From Ancalomicrobiaceae bacterium S20 (GTDB lineage: Bacteria; Pseudomonadota; Alphaproteobacteria; Rhizobiales; Ancalomicrobiaceae), in assembly GCA_040269895.1 (NCBI GenBank), contig CP158568.1:4120001-4184000 (forward strand): DNA of 64,000 nt. Reading direction: 5' to 3'. The position numbers and the translations under genes are program-made. This document shows positions 1 through 9,062 of the stretch, in pieces; the stretch's first letter is position 1; the number at the start of each line of letters is the position of its first letter. Under the pieces are notes generated by a model. The model had not been told where the DNA came from and did no database searches. It saw nothing but the letters and a program-made list of their open reading frames with translations.

Positions 1-1197
1 CGTCCTGCGGTTTCGGGACGGGTCGAGCCGCGTGAACGGTTCGAACAACGTTTCCCGGTCGGCCTCGGCGACCCCGGGCCCTTCGTCGGCGATCGTCAAG
101 ACCGCGGTCGCGCTGACGGCGGCGAGGCGAACATGGGCGCACCGGCCATAGTTGATCGCATTGTCGACGACGTTGCCGAGGATCCGTTTCAGGGCGACGC
201 GGTCTGCGAGCACCGGGTAGGTTCCCGGCACGATCGCGACGTCGACGGACTGCCCGAGCGCGCGGCGATCGCCGATCTCGTCGGCGACGAACCGATCGAG
301 ATCGAAGAGCTCGAGATCGAGCGTCGCCGTGCCGGCCCGACCGGCGATCAGCGCGTCGTCGAGCAGCCGGATCATGTCCTCGATGTCGGCGATCGCGCGC
401 GTCCGTTCCTGATCGTCGGCAATGCCGTCGACCCGGAGGCGCAGGCGCGTGGCAAAGGTCCTGACGTCGTGCGCGATACCGCCGACCAGCGCGAGCCGGG
501 CGGCCAGGAGTGATCCCAGTCGGCGCTGCAGCCGCTCGAACGCCGAGGCCACGGCCCGGATCTCGACCACGCGCCAACGCATGTCGGGCAACGGAGCGGG
601 GGGCCGGCGAGATCGACACGGTCGACCGCCGCGGCCAGTTCGACCAGGGCCCCGGTCTGCCGCAGCGTGATCAGCAAGAGGATCAGCGCGGCCACGGTCC
701 CGAACATGCCGGCCCCGAGCCCGAGCGGCAGGCCGAGCGCCGTAACCGTGTAGGGGCGTGGACCGTGATGTGGAGCGTCCGGCCCCGGAGAGCGGTACGG
801 CGATCGACGCGGTGTTGCGCGAGCCCCAGCGGGTCCGGGAGATCCAGGTTCCGTCCTCCAGTCCGAAGTGGACCGCGACGGGCCGCCCGAGCGCGGCTTC
901 GTAGGGCGCCGCGGCCGTCGCAGAGGCGCCGCTCGCGTCGAAGTCGATCGAGCCGGGCTCGATCCTGAGATCGAAGCGATCGCTGCCGAACGCGGTCCGC
1001 ACCGTCTCGATCTGCTCGGGTGTCGAGGCCGTCTCGACGAGGGCGACCATTGCGGCGACCTGCCGTGGCGCCGGCAGAAACCGCGCGCCTTCACCGGGAG
1101 CGTTGCGATAGAGATAGCCGATCATCAGGATCCAGACCGCCGTGACGCCGAGCATCAGCGCGAAGGCGGTGCGGGTGACGGTGGCGATGCGCGTCAT
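1..1197 (-). CDS. Two-component sensor histidine kinase, partial and frameshifted
   Basis: Inner-membrane sensor kinase, partner of the response regulator whose stop it overlaps (ATGA, 1194-1197). From the ATG at 1197 the sequence shows an N-terminal membrane segment, a periplasmic domain of about 120 residues, a second membrane segment (AALILLLITL), a HAMP-like linker, an H-box with GGIAHDVRT, an N-box with NVVDNAINYG and a G-box with DEGPGVAEADRETLFEPF. The left edge cuts off the end of the catalytic domain. The frame breaks three times. Adding one base to each of the runs near 782-785, 753-756 and 598-603 restores one continuous protein (PLSGGRTLHITVHAPYTVTA, then LAGPPAPLPDMRW). The breaks are probably sequencing errors. 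The inducing signal is unknown. Confidence 0.8.
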   Translation of the reverse strand, partial: MTRIATVTRTAFALMLGVTAVWILMIGYLYRNAPGEGARFLPAPRQVAAMVALVETASTPEQIETVRTAFGSDRFDLRIEPGSIDFDASGASATAAAPYEAALGRPVAVHFGLEDGTWISRTRWGSRNTASIAVPLSGAGRSTSRSTPLHGYGARPAARARGRHVRDRGRADPLADHAAADRGPGRTGRGGRPCRSRRPPAPLPDMRWRVVEIRAVASAFERLQRRLGSLLAARLALVGGIAHDVRTFATRLRLRVDGIADDQERTRAIADIEDMIRLLDDALIAGRAGTATLDLELFDLDRFVADEIGDRRALGQSVDVAIVPGTYPVLADRVALKRILGNVVDNAINYGRCAHVRLAAVSATAVLTIADEGPGVAEADRETLFEPFTRLDPSRNRRT

Positions 1198-1916
1198 TTC
1201 GTCAGCGCCTTGACGGTTCCGGTGAACAGGTAACCGCCGTTGCGGACAGTGCCGATCAGGTTGGAGCCCGGACTGAGCGCTTCGAGCTTGCGGCGGACGC
1301 GTGAGATTTGCATGTCGACCGTCCGATCATAGGGGTCGGCGGTTCGACCGCGGGTAAAGTCGAGGATCTGGTCACGCGACAGCACGCGACGCGGCCTCTG
1401 CACGAAACAGGCGAGCAGGTCGAATTCCGACGTGGTGAGGTCGACCGCGACCGGCGGGTCGCCGGTCTCGACGATCCGGGCTTCGATGTCGATGACGAAA
1501 CGGTCGAACTGGTAGCGGCGCCCCGCCGCCTGTACGCGGATGCGGCCCTGGCTGCGCCGCAGCAGCGCGCGAACGCGGGCGAGCAGCTCGCGCGGGCCGA
1601 ACGGCTTCACCAGATAGTCGTCGGCGCCCATCTCCAGCCCGAGGACGCGATCGATCTCGTCGCTCTTCGCGGTCAGGATCAGGATCGGGACGTCCGTCGT
1701 CTGACGCAGCCGTCGACAGATCGCCAGCCCGTCCTCGCCCGGCAACATCAGGTCGAGGATCATCAGGTCCGGCATGGATCGGCCGAGCTGACCGTCCATG
1801 GTCTGGGCATTGTCGGCGACATGGACCTCGTAGCCCTCGCGGCGCAGGAGATCGGCCACGAGCCTGGCGATTTCGGGGTCGTCTTCGACCATGAGGATCT
1901 GGTTCTGACCGGTCAT
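1194..1916 (-). CDS. OmpR/PhoB-family response regulator
   Basis: DNA-binding response regulator of 240 residues. The receiver domain occupies about residues 5-118, with the acidic pocket E11/D12/D13, phospho-acceptor Asp55 (LMILDLMLPGEDG), switch Thr82 and conserved Lys104 (VKPF). A winged-helix effector domain follows at about 135-235 (TTSEFDLLACFVQRP, then TVDMQISRVRRKLE). It precedes the sensor kinase with a 4-bp overlap, so the two form a co-translated pair. It is divergent from a small exported-protein gene. The space between them has a tandem direct repeat with 10-bp period (1966-1983), the arrangement OmpR-family dimers bind, which suggests autoregulation and control of the exported protein. 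The regulon is not known. Confidence 0.93.
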   Translation of the reverse strand: MTGQNQILMVEDDPEIARLVADLLRREGYEVHVADNAQTMDGQLGRSMPDLMILDLMLPGEDGLAICRRLRQTTDVPILILTAKSDEIDRVLGLEMGADDYLVKPFGPRELLARVRALLRRSQGRIRVQAAGRRYQFDRFVIDIEARIVETGDPPVAVDLTTSEFDLLACFVQRPRRVLSRDQILDFTRGRTADPYDRTVDMQISRVRRKLEALSPGSNLIGTVRNGGYLFTGTVKALTK

Positions 1917-1965
1917 GACGCGATCTTTGTGGCGCGCGCTGCGTGACGCAAGAGGAGAAGCCCCG

Positions 1966-1983
1966 CCGTTACAAACCGTTACA
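1966..1983. promoter_or_regulatory. Direct-repeat operator candidate for the adjacent OmpR-type regulator
   Basis: CCGTTACA occurs twice, at 1966-1973 and 1976-1983, head to tail with 10-bp start-to-start spacing. Direct repeats one helical turn apart are the usual target of OmpR/PhoB-family dimers. The site is about 50 bp upstream of the response-regulator start and about 130 bp upstream of the divergent exported-protein gene. Function is inferred from position and geometry only. Confidence 0.5.
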
Positions 1984-2111
1984 CGGCCGCATCACAGCGT
2001 CGACATCCGATACGCGCCGGCGATGCGCCGGTGACGCAGCCCCTTCAACTTGGCGCCAGACGCGGCCGATCGGCTGCGCCTGAACGACATCATTGAAGGA
2101 TTGCAGCCCCC

Positions 2112-2414
2112 ATGAAGACCATTGCCGCCACCCTGCTCCTTGCCCTGGTGATCCCGGCGTTCGCCGCCGGCGACGCCTTCGCCCTGTCCCGCAACGGCTC
2201 GACCACCGGCCCGCGCGGCACGTCGACGGTCTCGGCGACCGCCAACTGCGCCAACGGCTCGTGCAATCGCAACGTCAACCGCACCGGTCCGACCGGCAAC
2301 ACCTATTCGCGCAGCGGCACCGCGAGCTGCTCGGGCGGCCATTGCACGACCAATGCGGTGACCGTGCTGCCGAACGGCCAGACCGTCACCCATCAGGGTT
2401 CCGTGTCGCGCTGA
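2112..2414 (+). CDS. Small exported Ser/Thr/Asn-rich protein of unknown function
   Basis: A 100-residue protein. Residues 1-24 form a signal peptide (MKTIAATLLLALVIPAFAAG, then AFA-L). The mature part is rich in Ser, Thr, Gly and Asn and has four cysteines in two C-x(5)-C pairs (CANGSC, CSGGHC), suggesting a small periplasmic or secreted disulfide-bonded repeat protein. An AAGGA-like ribosome site lies about 10 bp before the ATG. It is divergent from the response-regulator gene and may be its target. The family was not recognised. Confidence 0.72.
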   Translation: MKTIAATLLLALVIPAFAAGDAFALSRNGSTTGPRGTSTVSATANCANGSCNRNVNRTGPTGNTYSRSGTASCSGGHCTTNAVTVLPNGQTVTHQGSVSR

Positions 2415-2443
2415 TCGCGACCTCGGACGGGAACGGCGCGACC

Positions 2444-3361
2444 ATGGTGTCACCCCCCACTCCGCCACTGGCCCTGCTCGGGCCGTTCCCGGTCGCGATC
2501 ACGCTGTTGGTCGCGGCGAATTTCATGATCGTGGAATATCTCGCGGCGCGGGCGATCGGGCATCCGGCCCATGAGCGCCGCGAGACGGTGATCTCGCTCT
2601 GGATCGCGCTCGGCCACGCTGTCGTGCGGGTGGTCGAGGCGGCGCTGCTCTCGCTGCCCTACATGGCCGCGTACCGGCATCGGCTGTTCGACTTCGATCA
2701 GACGTCGTGGCCGGCGCTGATCCTGCTCTTCGTCGGGATCGACTTCCTGTTCTACTGGCAGCACCGCGCGTCGCATCGGATCGCGTGGTTCTGGGCGACG
2801 CACGCCGTCCATCATTCGGCCACGCGGCTCAACCTGACCGCCGGCGTGCGCCTCGGCTGGACCGGCGCGATCTCCGGCCTGTTCCTGTTCTTCCTGCCGC
2901 TCGCCTGGATCGGCTTCCATCCTCTGCTGATCACCAGCGTGCTCGCGGTGAACCTCGGCTACCAGTTCTTCCTGCACACCGAACTCGCGCCGCGGCTCGG
3001 TCCGCTCGAATGGATCCTGAACACGCCGACGCATCATCGCGTGCACCATGCGGTCAACGACGCCTGTCTCGACAAGAACTTCGGCGGGGTGCTGATCGTC
3101 TTCGACCGCTTGTTCGGCACCTTCGCGCCCTGCCCGGACGAGCCGCTCGCCTACGGGTTGGCCGGCGTTCCGGATGAGCGAACCGTCGCCGGCGTGCTGT
3201 TCGGCGAATGGCGGCGGTTGTTCGATCGGCTGCGGCGGGCGCGATCGTCCGGCGAGATCGCCGCCGTCCTGCTGGCGCCTGGCGCTCCCGACAGCCCGAA
3301 AACGCAGTCGACGGCCCGGAGCGAGACCCGCACCGGGCCGGATGTCTCCAACCGAGTCTGA
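2444..3361 (+). CDS. Sterol desaturase / fatty acid hydroxylase superfamily membrane protein
   Basis: Di-iron membrane oxygenase family protein of 305 residues. The three histidine clusters are H107-x3-H111 (HRASH), H120-x2-HH124 (HAVHH) and H198-x2-HH202 (HHRVHH), which hold the two irons in this superfamily. Hydrophobic segments near 15-37, 48-72, 90-105 and 141-175 make it an integral membrane protein with the catalytic clusters on the cytoplasmic face. The ATG at 2444 gives the normal family length; the same frame stays open further upstream but runs through the preceding gene. Family members hydroxylate or desaturate sterols, fatty acids or carotenoids. The substrate here cannot be assigned. 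The next gene starts five bases after its stop. Confidence 0.85.
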   Translation: MVSPPTPPLALLGPFPVAITLLVAANFMIVEYLAARAIGHPAHERRETVISLWIALGHAVVRVVEAALLSLPYMAAYRHRLFDFDQTSWPALILLFVGIDFLFYWQHRASHRIAWFWATHAVHHSATRLNLTAGVRLGWTGAISGLFLFFLPLAWIGFHPLLITSVLAVNLGYQFFLHTELAPRLGPLEWILNTPTHHRVHHAVNDACLDKNFGGVLIVFDRLFGTFAPCPDEPLAYGLAGVPDERTVAGVLFGEWRRLFDRLRRARSSGEIAAVLLAPGAPDSPKTQSTARSETRTGPDVSNRV

Positions 3362-3366
3362 TCACG

Positions 3367-3819
3367 ATGACCGTCATTTCGACCGCGGCCCGGAGCGGCG
3401 CTGCCTCTGTCGGGCTCCTCCTTCTGCTCACGCTTCGGATCGGCAGCGAAGCCGTGGAGGCTGCCGAGCGCCGACCGCTGAGCTATGCCTCCGAGGTCCA
3501 GACCGTCGGCGCCGGCCAGACTACGCCGCTCAACCCGGTTTTCATGTCGTTCGACACCAAATGCCGGTCGAAGCCACGGCCGATGGTGACGCTGGTCGAT
3601 GGCCCGCATCTCGGTGCGGCGCTGCCGCGTGCCGGCCTCGGCGCCGCGAGCTTCGGGCCCGGTCCCTGGGCCAAATGCGACGGCAAGATCGGCAAGGCGG
3701 CCGTGCTGTTCTACCAGGCCGGCAGGACGCCCGGGGTCGACCGGTTCTCCGTCCGCGTGCTCCATGCCGACGGCTCGGTCGTCTACGTGCCGTTCACGAT
3801 CGTGGTCGAGAAGCGCTGA
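3367..3819 (+). CDS. Exported hypothetical protein
   Basis: A 150-residue protein starting at ATG 3367, five bases after the sterol-desaturase-like gene, so probably co-transcribed. A hydrophobic stretch ([13 protein letters not shown]) followed by EAVEAAE looks like a signal peptide with cleavage near residue 35. The mature domain has two cysteines ([17 protein letters not shown]) and ends in a beta-rich segment ([20 protein letters not shown]). This resembles small periplasmic immunoglobulin-like or lipoprotein-type folds, but no family was recognised. A strong terminator follows at 3843-3876. Confidence 0.7.
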   Translation: MTVISTAARSGAASVGLLLLLTLRIGSEAVEAAERRPLSYASEVQTVGAGQTTPLNPVFMSFDTKCRSKPRPMVTLVDGPHLGAALPRAGLGAASFGPGPWAKCDGKIGKAAVLFYQAGRTPGVDRFSVRVLHADGSVVYVPFTIVVEKR

Positions 3820-3842
3820 CCGGCGCTTGTCCCGGCACGCCA

Positions 3843-3876
3843 AAAAACCGCGCCTCTTCCGAGTGGCGCGGTTTTT
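3843..3876 (+). terminator. Rho-independent (bidirectional) terminator
   Basis: Perfect 12-bp stem AAAAACCGCGCC / GGCGCGGTTTTT around a 10-base loop, with the T run on the plus strand and the A run serving the minus strand. It ends the 2.1-3.8 kb unit and could also stop minus-strand transcription leaving tRNA-Ser. Confidence 0.85.
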
Positions 3877-4225
3877 CGGTGTGCCGATCGGCTCTTCGAC
3901 GCGGCCGCCTGTCGCTCGAGGTGCGACACCGAGCTCGCGACCGAGGATATCACCGAGCGGCGGCTTACCGGACCGGACGGCGAGTACCATGCCGAGCAGG
4001 GCGATCATCGCCCGAGGACGGACCGCCGGCGCCAGCCGACCTGTCATCGCTCCCTCCGCCTACACCAGATCAACGCACGGATCTGGCTTGGACGCCGCAG
4101 GACGCGGGTCAAGTCGGGACACGATATCGCGACTTCCACCAGCTGGACGGGCCTTGGACCGGCACGACGGTCAGGCCGGGCGGGAGCGCTCCGGGAGCGG
4201 TGATCTCAACGGGATCTAGGAGGTC
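3877..4225. other. Intergenic, no gene seen
   Basis: About 350 bp between the terminator and tRNA-Ser. Open frames on both strands have no ribosome site, domain or codon pattern I can support. It probably holds only the 3' trailer of the tRNA transcript. Confidence 0.5.
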
Positions 4226-4315
4226 TGGCGGAGAGAGAGGGATTCGAACCCTCGATACGGTTTCCCGTATACACGCGTTCCAGGCGTGCGCCTTCAACCA
4301 CTCGGCCACCTCTCC
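4226..4315 (-). tRNA. tRNA-Ser(GGA)
   Basis: Read on the minus strand it begins GGAGAGGTGGCCGAGTGG and ends CTCTCTCCG-CCA with the CCA encoded. The acceptor arms pair (GGAGAGG with TCTCTCC plus one G-T). The anticodon stem-loop CACGCCTGGAACGCGTG shows anticodon GGA. The long variable arm (TATACGGGAAACCGTATC) is the class II form expected for tRNA-Ser, and GGTTCGAATCC is the T-arm. Confidence 0.96.
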
Positions 4316-4611
4316 GGGGCCCCTTGCGGAGCGGGGGCTTTGATAGGGCAAAGCGTCGGACGAAGCAAGGCGAATACGCCGCGGTCCAGGGGCTTGTTCG
4401 AGCGCTGGTGCTCGACCGGTCGCAAGCGAGGACGCATGGCGTTCCCGGTCCGGGCTGCGGTCGCTATTCGCATGCCGGTCCGAGCGCTTCGGTCCGGTTG
4501 CCGGCGGCGGCGTAACCGCTGCTGCCGATCGTGCCTCCCGATCTCCTTCCCTCCCGACCACGCCGCTTCCGCATCGCCGATCCGGCGGTTCCTCGGCCCG
4601 ACCGGCGGAAG
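4316..4611. other. Intergenic between tRNA-Ser and the heat-shock promoter
   Basis: About 300 bp. It must contain the tRNA-Ser promoter near its left end, reading leftward, but I cannot point to a convincing box. No gene is supported. Confidence 0.4.
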
Positions 4612-4640
4612 CTTGAACGCGCGGACGCCTCGCCCCATAT
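4612..4640 (+). promoter_or_regulatory. RpoH (sigma-32) type heat-shock promoter for hsp20
   Basis: CTTGAA at 4612-4617, a 15-bp spacer, then CCCCATAT at 4633-4640. This matches the CTTGAA-N13-15-CCCCAT heat-shock consensus. It is 80 bp upstream of the Hsp20 start and predicts a 5' leader of about 70 nt. Two independent matches (sequence and the heat-shock product downstream) make it convincing. It would drive hsp20 and the DUF1150 gene. Confidence 0.75.
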
Positions 4641-4721
4641 TGGATTTCGAGCGTTCGCGCTCGCCGGATGCCTGTTCAGGGTCCGGATCGGACAGGTCGC
4701 TTCGAAGACAAGGACCTCGAC

Positions 4722-5156
4722 ATGTCGCGTCTCACGGGCTTTTCCAGCCCGTTCCTCCTCGGGTTCGACGAGATCGAACGCGTGCTCGATCGTGTGGCCA
4801 AAGCCGCCAACGACGGCTATCCGCCCTACAACATCGAAAAGCTCGTCCGCCCCGACACCGCTGTCGGCGACGTGCTGAGAATCACGTTGGCGGTCGCGGG
4901 CTTCACCCGCGAACAGCTCGAGGTGACGCTCGAGGAGCGCCAGCTCGTCATTCGCGGCCGGCAGACCGAGGACGACCGGGATCGCCACTTCCTGCATCGC
5001 GGCATCGCCGCGCGGCAGTTCCAGCGCGCCTTCGTGCTTGCGGAAGGCATGGAGGTGGTCGGCGCCGAGTTGAAGGACGGGCTGCTCTCGATCGACCTGG
5101 CCCGACCCGAACCTGAACGGATCATCCGCCGAATCGATATCGCAACGGGCGATTGA
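4722..5156 (+). CDS. Small heat-shock protein, Hsp20/IbpA family
   Basis: ATP-independent holdase chaperone of 144 residues that binds unfolding proteins in the cytoplasm. The N-terminal arm (FSSPFLLGFDEIERVLDRV) is typical of the IbpA/HspH group of rhizobia. The alpha-crystallin domain spans about 45-135, with YNIEKL at its start, the TREQLEVTLEERQLVIRG strands and the conserved A-x-L-x-x-G-L-L motif (AELKDGLLSI) near the end. I chose ATG 4722 because it gives this N-terminus; the open frame upstream is unlike the family. A RpoH-type promoter lies just upstream. The DUF1150 gene 175 bp downstream is its usual neighbour in this order. Confidence 0.92.
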   Translation: MSRLTGFSSPFLLGFDEIERVLDRVAKAANDGYPPYNIEKLVRPDTAVGDVLRITLAVAGFTREQLEVTLEERQLVIRGRQTEDDRDRHFLHRGIAARQFQRAFVLAEGMEVVGAELKDGLLSIDLARPEPERIIRRIDIATGD

Positions 5157-5330
5157 CGATTTATTGGGCAGACTGGTTCCGCCCACGATCCCGGATCGAT
5201 CCGCCGCCTGTGGCGTTGTCGATCGGGGAGCCGATCGTCCGAGGCCATCCGGTACACCGTGCCGCCTCTCGCGAGGCGGGCGCGGGGCGAAATGCCGGAA
5301 CGCGCGAACGAGATGAACGAGGAGGTTCCG

Positions 5331-5591
5331 ATGAACGATACCACCGTCGAAAAGACCGTGATGCCGAACGCAGCGTTCGCCGTCCTCGGCGCGGGCAAGC
5401 TCGCCTATGTCCGGGAGATCAAGTCGGACGACGTCGCCGGCCTCTATCCGGAAGCGCCGCCGATCGCCCCGGGCATCCGGCTCTGGGCGCTCGTCAACGC
5501 CAACGGCACCCCGATCCTGATCGCCGACAGCCGCGAGGCGGTCGTCGCCAACGCGTTCGAAAACGATCTCACCGCCGTCAGCGTCCACTGA
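5331..5591 (+). CDS. DUF1150 family protein
   Basis: An 86-residue protein of the DUF1150 family, which in Hyphomicrobiales is routinely encoded just after an Hsp20 gene. Visible family features are the YVREI segment, the SDDVAGLYPEAPPIAPG stretch and the WALVNANGTPILIADSREA hairpin. A strong GAGGAGG ribosome site 5 bases upstream decides the ATG at 5331. It probably shares the upstream heat-shock promoter. The molecular function of the family is not known; association with small heat-shock proteins suggests a role in stress proteostasis. Confidence 0.87.
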   Translation: MNDTTVEKTVMPNAAFAVLGAGKLAYVREIKSDDVAGLYPEAPPIAPGIRLWALVNANGTPILIADSREAVVANAFENDLTAVSVH

Positions 5592-5758
5592 TCCGGACGG
5601 CCGTCGCTTCCCGAGCCAGGGGCGCGTGCTCGCATTTTCTCGAGACGGCGGCGGACGGCCGCGGTCTTTCGGAATGCGCGCCGCGCCCCGGTCTCTTTTG
5701 GAATCCGGTCTCTTTTTGGAATTAGGATCCTGCCCGGGAAACCGGCTTGCCTCCGACC

Positions 5759-6223
5759 TCAGGCGGCGTCGGAGGCCTGGGCATGGGTCAGCACCGCGTA
5801 GAGCGCGGTAGCGTCGTCGGTCGCGCGCAGCTTGGCGACCAGGCCCGGCTCGCGCAACGCGCGGGCGATGCGGGCGAGCGCCTTCAAGTGATCGGCGCCC
5901 GCGCCTTCCGGCGCCAGCAGCACGAAGACGAGATCGACGGGCTGTTCATCGATCGCCTCGAAATCGACCGGACGCTCGAGCCGCGCGAACAGGCCGGTCA
6001 GCCGCTTCAGCCGGACGAGCTTGCCATGCGGGATCGCAATGCCGCGACCGACGCCGGTCGAGCCGAGCCTTTCGCGCTGGAGCAGCGTCTCGAAGATCTC
6101 GCGCTCGGGCAGGCCGGTGACGGCCGCTGCCTTCTCGGCGAGCTCCTGAACGAGCTTGTTCTTGGAATTGGCCTTGAGCGCGGGAAAGATCGCGTCCGGG
6201 CTCAGAAGGTCGCCGAGGTCCAT
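5759..6223 (-). CDS. ptsN: PTS IIA-like nitrogen-regulatory protein PtsN (EIIA-Ntr)
   Basis: A 154-residue EIIA domain protein that accepts phosphate from NPr and regulates nitrogen, potassium and carbon metabolism through protein contacts rather than sugar transport. The phosphorylated residue is His66 in GIAIPHGKL. The rest of the fold is recognisable (LVQELAEKAAAVTGLPERE, DLVFVLLAPEGAGADHLKAL). It is the last gene of the rpoN-hpf-ptsN set, about 195 bp after hpf, the usual order in this class. Confidence 0.96.
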   Translation of the reverse strand: MDLGDLLSPDAIFPALKANSKNKLVQELAEKAAAVTGLPEREIFETLLQRERLGSTGVGRGIAIPHGKLVRLKRLTGLFARLERPVDFEAIDEQPVDLVFVLLAPEGAGADHLKALARIARALREPGLVAKLRATDDATALYAVLTHAQASDAA

Positions 6224-6418
6224 GGTGATTTCCGATTGCAGGTATCACCGGCAAAGCAATGAGCGGGCCATGCCGGGGACGCCCGTCGGCGACGGCCGCC
6301 CGCGCGGCTCGCGCCGGGCGACGGTCTCGACGCCGGTTCTATGACACTGCGTACTATGACACTGCGAGAAGGCGCCGGGGATCGATCACCCCCGGCGCAT
6401 GGTCGATGACGCTGACGA

Positions 6419-6997
6419 TCAGGCCGACTTGCCGTCGAGGCCCGGATCGATCCAGCCGATGTTGCCGTCCTTGCGACGGTAGACGACGTTGACGACGCCG
6501 GTGCCGGCGTTGCGGAATACGACGAGCTCGCCCTGGCTCAGGTCGAGCTCCATGACCGCGCCGCCGACCGACAGCACCTTGAGCGCTTTCGTCTGCTCGG
6601 CGACGACCACCGGCGCGAAGTCGGACGCAACCTCTTCCTCGTCCGAAGGCGCCTCCAGGACGCGGTAGGCGCCCTCGAAGGTTTCGACCTGCTTGGTTCC
6701 GGCGTGATAGTCGCGGAGCTTGCGCTTGTAGCGCCGCATCTGCTTCTCGATGCGGTCGATGCCGGCGTCCACGCTCTTGTAGGGATCCTGGGCGCTCGAG
6801 GCCGCCTGCACGGTGACGCCGGTCGCCAGATGCAGCGCGCATTCCGTGCGGAAGCCGTTGCCCTCCTTCTCGACGGTGACGTGGCCGTTGCTGGTGCCGT
6901 TGAAGTACTTGCCCAGCACCTCGTCGACGCGGCCGACGATGTGCGAACGCAGCGCCTCGCCGATATCGACGTTCTTTCCGGAAACCCTGAGGGTCAT
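6419..6997 (-). CDS. hpf: Ribosome hibernation promoting factor, long form
   Basis: A 192-residue long-form HPF that dimerises 70S ribosomes into inactive 100S particles in stationary phase or starvation. The N-terminal S30AE/YfiA domain (about 1-100) begins MTLRVSGKNVDIGEALRSHI. The C-terminal dimerisation domain (about 130-190) contains FRNAGTGVVNVVYRRKDGNI. ATG 6997 is preferred over an upstream in-frame codon because of the GGAGG ribosome site before it and the family N-terminus. It lies between rpoN and ptsN, the standard context. Confidence 0.95.
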   Translation of the reverse strand: MTLRVSGKNVDIGEALRSHIVGRVDEVLGKYFNGTSNGHVTVEKEGNGFRTECALHLATGVTVQAASSAQDPYKSVDAGIDRIEKQMRRYKRKLRDYHAGTKQVETFEGAYRVLEAPSDEEEVASDFAPVVVAEQTKALKVLSVGGAVMELDLSQGELVVFRNAGTGVVNVVYRRKDGNIGWIDPGLDGKSA

Positions 6998-7327
6998 GTT
7001 TCGCGAACCTCCGACCGGTCGGCCCACGCGGGCACCTGCCCGCCACCGCCGGTCTTCTGCCGGCGCCCCGGTCCCACGCGATTGCGGGCCGGACCGCCGG
7101 AAGCCTGTCCTTGTCGATCCGGAACCCGGCCGTCACGCTCGATGCGTTCGGACCTCGTGCCGGATCGCGGTTTCTTCCGCCCTATGTCCCGCCCCTCCGG
7201 CCGGCGCCGTCTTCGGACGCCGAGGCGTGGGGCGGTCATTATCGGCGACCGCCGTCGCCGTCAACTCGCAGATCCCGTTGCCGGACCATGGCGGCGGACC
7301 ATGGCGTGACGGCGGCGGGCCCCGCGA
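6998..7327. other. rpoN-hpf intergenic region
   Basis: About 330 bp downstream of rpoN and upstream of hpf. It contains repeated ACCATGG/GGCGGCGG blocks near 7287-7320 that can fold into GC hairpins. No T run follows, so I do not call a terminator. The hpf promoter should be here. No gene is supported. Confidence 0.4.
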
Positions 7328-8949
7328 TCACGCCCGCGACAGCGCCTGCTTCTCGCGCCGGCGCTGCACGGACGAAGGAATGTTCATCGCCTCGCGGTAT
7401 TTGGCGACCGTTCTCCGCGCGATGTCCACCCCTGCCTCACGCAAGAGTTTCACAAGCGTATCGTCGGAGAGCACGTCGTCGGGATCTTCCTTGTCGATCA
7501 GATCCTTGATCCGGTAGCGCACCGATTCGGAGGAATGCGCCTCGCCACCCTCGGCGGAGGCGATCGAGGACGTGAAGAAGTACTTGAACTCGAAGATGCC
7601 GCGCGTCGTCGCCATGTACTTGTTGGAGGTCACGCGCGACACGGTCGATTCGTGCATGCCGATCGCGTCGGCGATCATGCGCAGGTTCAAAGGCTTCAGG
7701 TGCCGGATGCCGTGAGCGAGGAAGCCGTCCTGCTGGCGCACGATCTCGCTCGCGACCTTCAGGATCGTCTTGGCGCGCTGATCGAGGCTCTTGACCAGCC
7801 AGTTGGCGGTCTGCAGGCACTCGCTCAGGTAGGCCTTGTCCTTGTCGTCCTTGGTCGTCTTGGAGACACGGGCGTAATAGGTCTGGTTGATCAGGACCTT
7901 GGGCAGCGTCTCGCTGTTGAGCTCGATCGCCCAGGAGCCGTCCGGACCGGGGCGGACGATGACGTCCGGCACCACCGGCTGGACCAGCGCGGTGCCGAAG
8001 GCATTGCCGGGCTTGGGGTTCAGCGCCTTGATCTCGGCGATCATGTCGGCGAGATCCTCGTCATCGACGCGCGCGAGCTTCTTCAGCTGCCCGAACTCGC
8101 GCCGCGCCAGCAGTTCGAGGTTCTCGACCAGCACCTGCATGGCGGGGTCGAAGCGGTCGCGCTCGACCAGCTGCAGCTTCAGGCATTCGGCGAGGTCGCG
8201 GGCGCAGACGCCGGCGGGGTCGAAGCGCTGGATCGAGGCCAGGACCTCGGCGACCAGATCGACGCCGCAGCCGAGCTTGTCGGCGACCGTCTCGAGGTCG
8301 GTGCGCAGGTAGCCGGCCTCGTCGACCGCGTCGATCAGGAACTGGCCGATCAGGCGCCGCATCGGGTCGGAAATCGCCAGCGCCAGCTGTTCGCCGAGAT
8401 GGTCGCGCAGCGAGGTCTCGGCGGCGACGAAGGCTTCGAGATTGTAGTCGCCGTCGGCCGGGCCGCGGGCGGTGCCGGTCGCCCAGCTGTCGCCGGCGAG
8501 CCGGGACGGGTCGATCGCCTCGCCGTCGCCGCTGCGCGCCTCGTCGGGGAAGACGTTGGAGAGATCGGCGTCGAGCCGGTCGGACATGTCGCCGGCGCTG
8601 TCGAGGCGGGTTTCGAGCCAGTCGCCCTCGCGCGGCTCGCCGTCGCCCCCGGTCCGGACCCGTCATGGTCGGAACCGCCGAGATCGACCGTGTCGCCGCC
8701 GGCCTCGCCCGGACCGTCGGACGCGGTCGACGCGGGCGCCGGACGATCGAAGCCGTCGGGCTGCACCTCCACGACGGTGCGTTCCTCGCCATCGTCGCGG
8801 TCGAGCAGCGGATTGCGCTCGACCTCCGCGTCGACATAGGCGACCAGGTCAAGACTGCCGAGCTGGAGCAGCTTGATCGCCTGCATCAGCTGCGGCGTCA
8901 TCACCAGCGACTGGCTCTGCTTCAGCTCCAGTTTGGTGGAAAGCGCCAT
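7328..8949 (-). CDS. rpoN: RNA polymerase sigma-54 factor RpoN, frameshifted
   Basis: Alternative sigma factor that binds -24/-12 promoters and needs AAA+ activators. The N-terminal Gln/Leu-rich activator-interaction region (LKQSQSLVMTPQLMQAIKLLQ) starts at ATG 8949. The core-binding domain and the C-terminal RpoN box ARRTVAKYRE, which reads the -24 element, lie in a second frame that covers 7328 to about 8645. The frames meet at the CCCCC run 8646-8650; adding one C gives SGPGG-DGEPREGDW and a protein of about 540 residues, normal for the family. Sigma-54 is rarely dispensable together with ptsN and hpf, so a sequence error is more likely than gene loss. It follows lptB in the conserved lpt-rpoN order. 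Confidence 0.9.
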
Positions 8950-9062
8950 CGTTCCTCGATCGACCTCGATACCGTCGCAAGCGCTCCACGACCAAGCTCG
9001 AGCGTTGGTCCGAAACTTGCCTTGTTCCGCCTCTCTATCGATATCCTACCGGAACCGGGTCA

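Noticed and set aside
4226..4315. tRNA-Ser as a phage or island attachment site
   Set aside because: No integrase gene and no direct repeat of the tRNA 3' end was seen nearby.
4641..4721. A ROSE-type RNA thermometer in the hsp20 leader
   Set aside because: The leader has no clear anti-Shine-Dalgarno helix with the U(U/C)GCU motif; the RpoH promoter already explains heat control.
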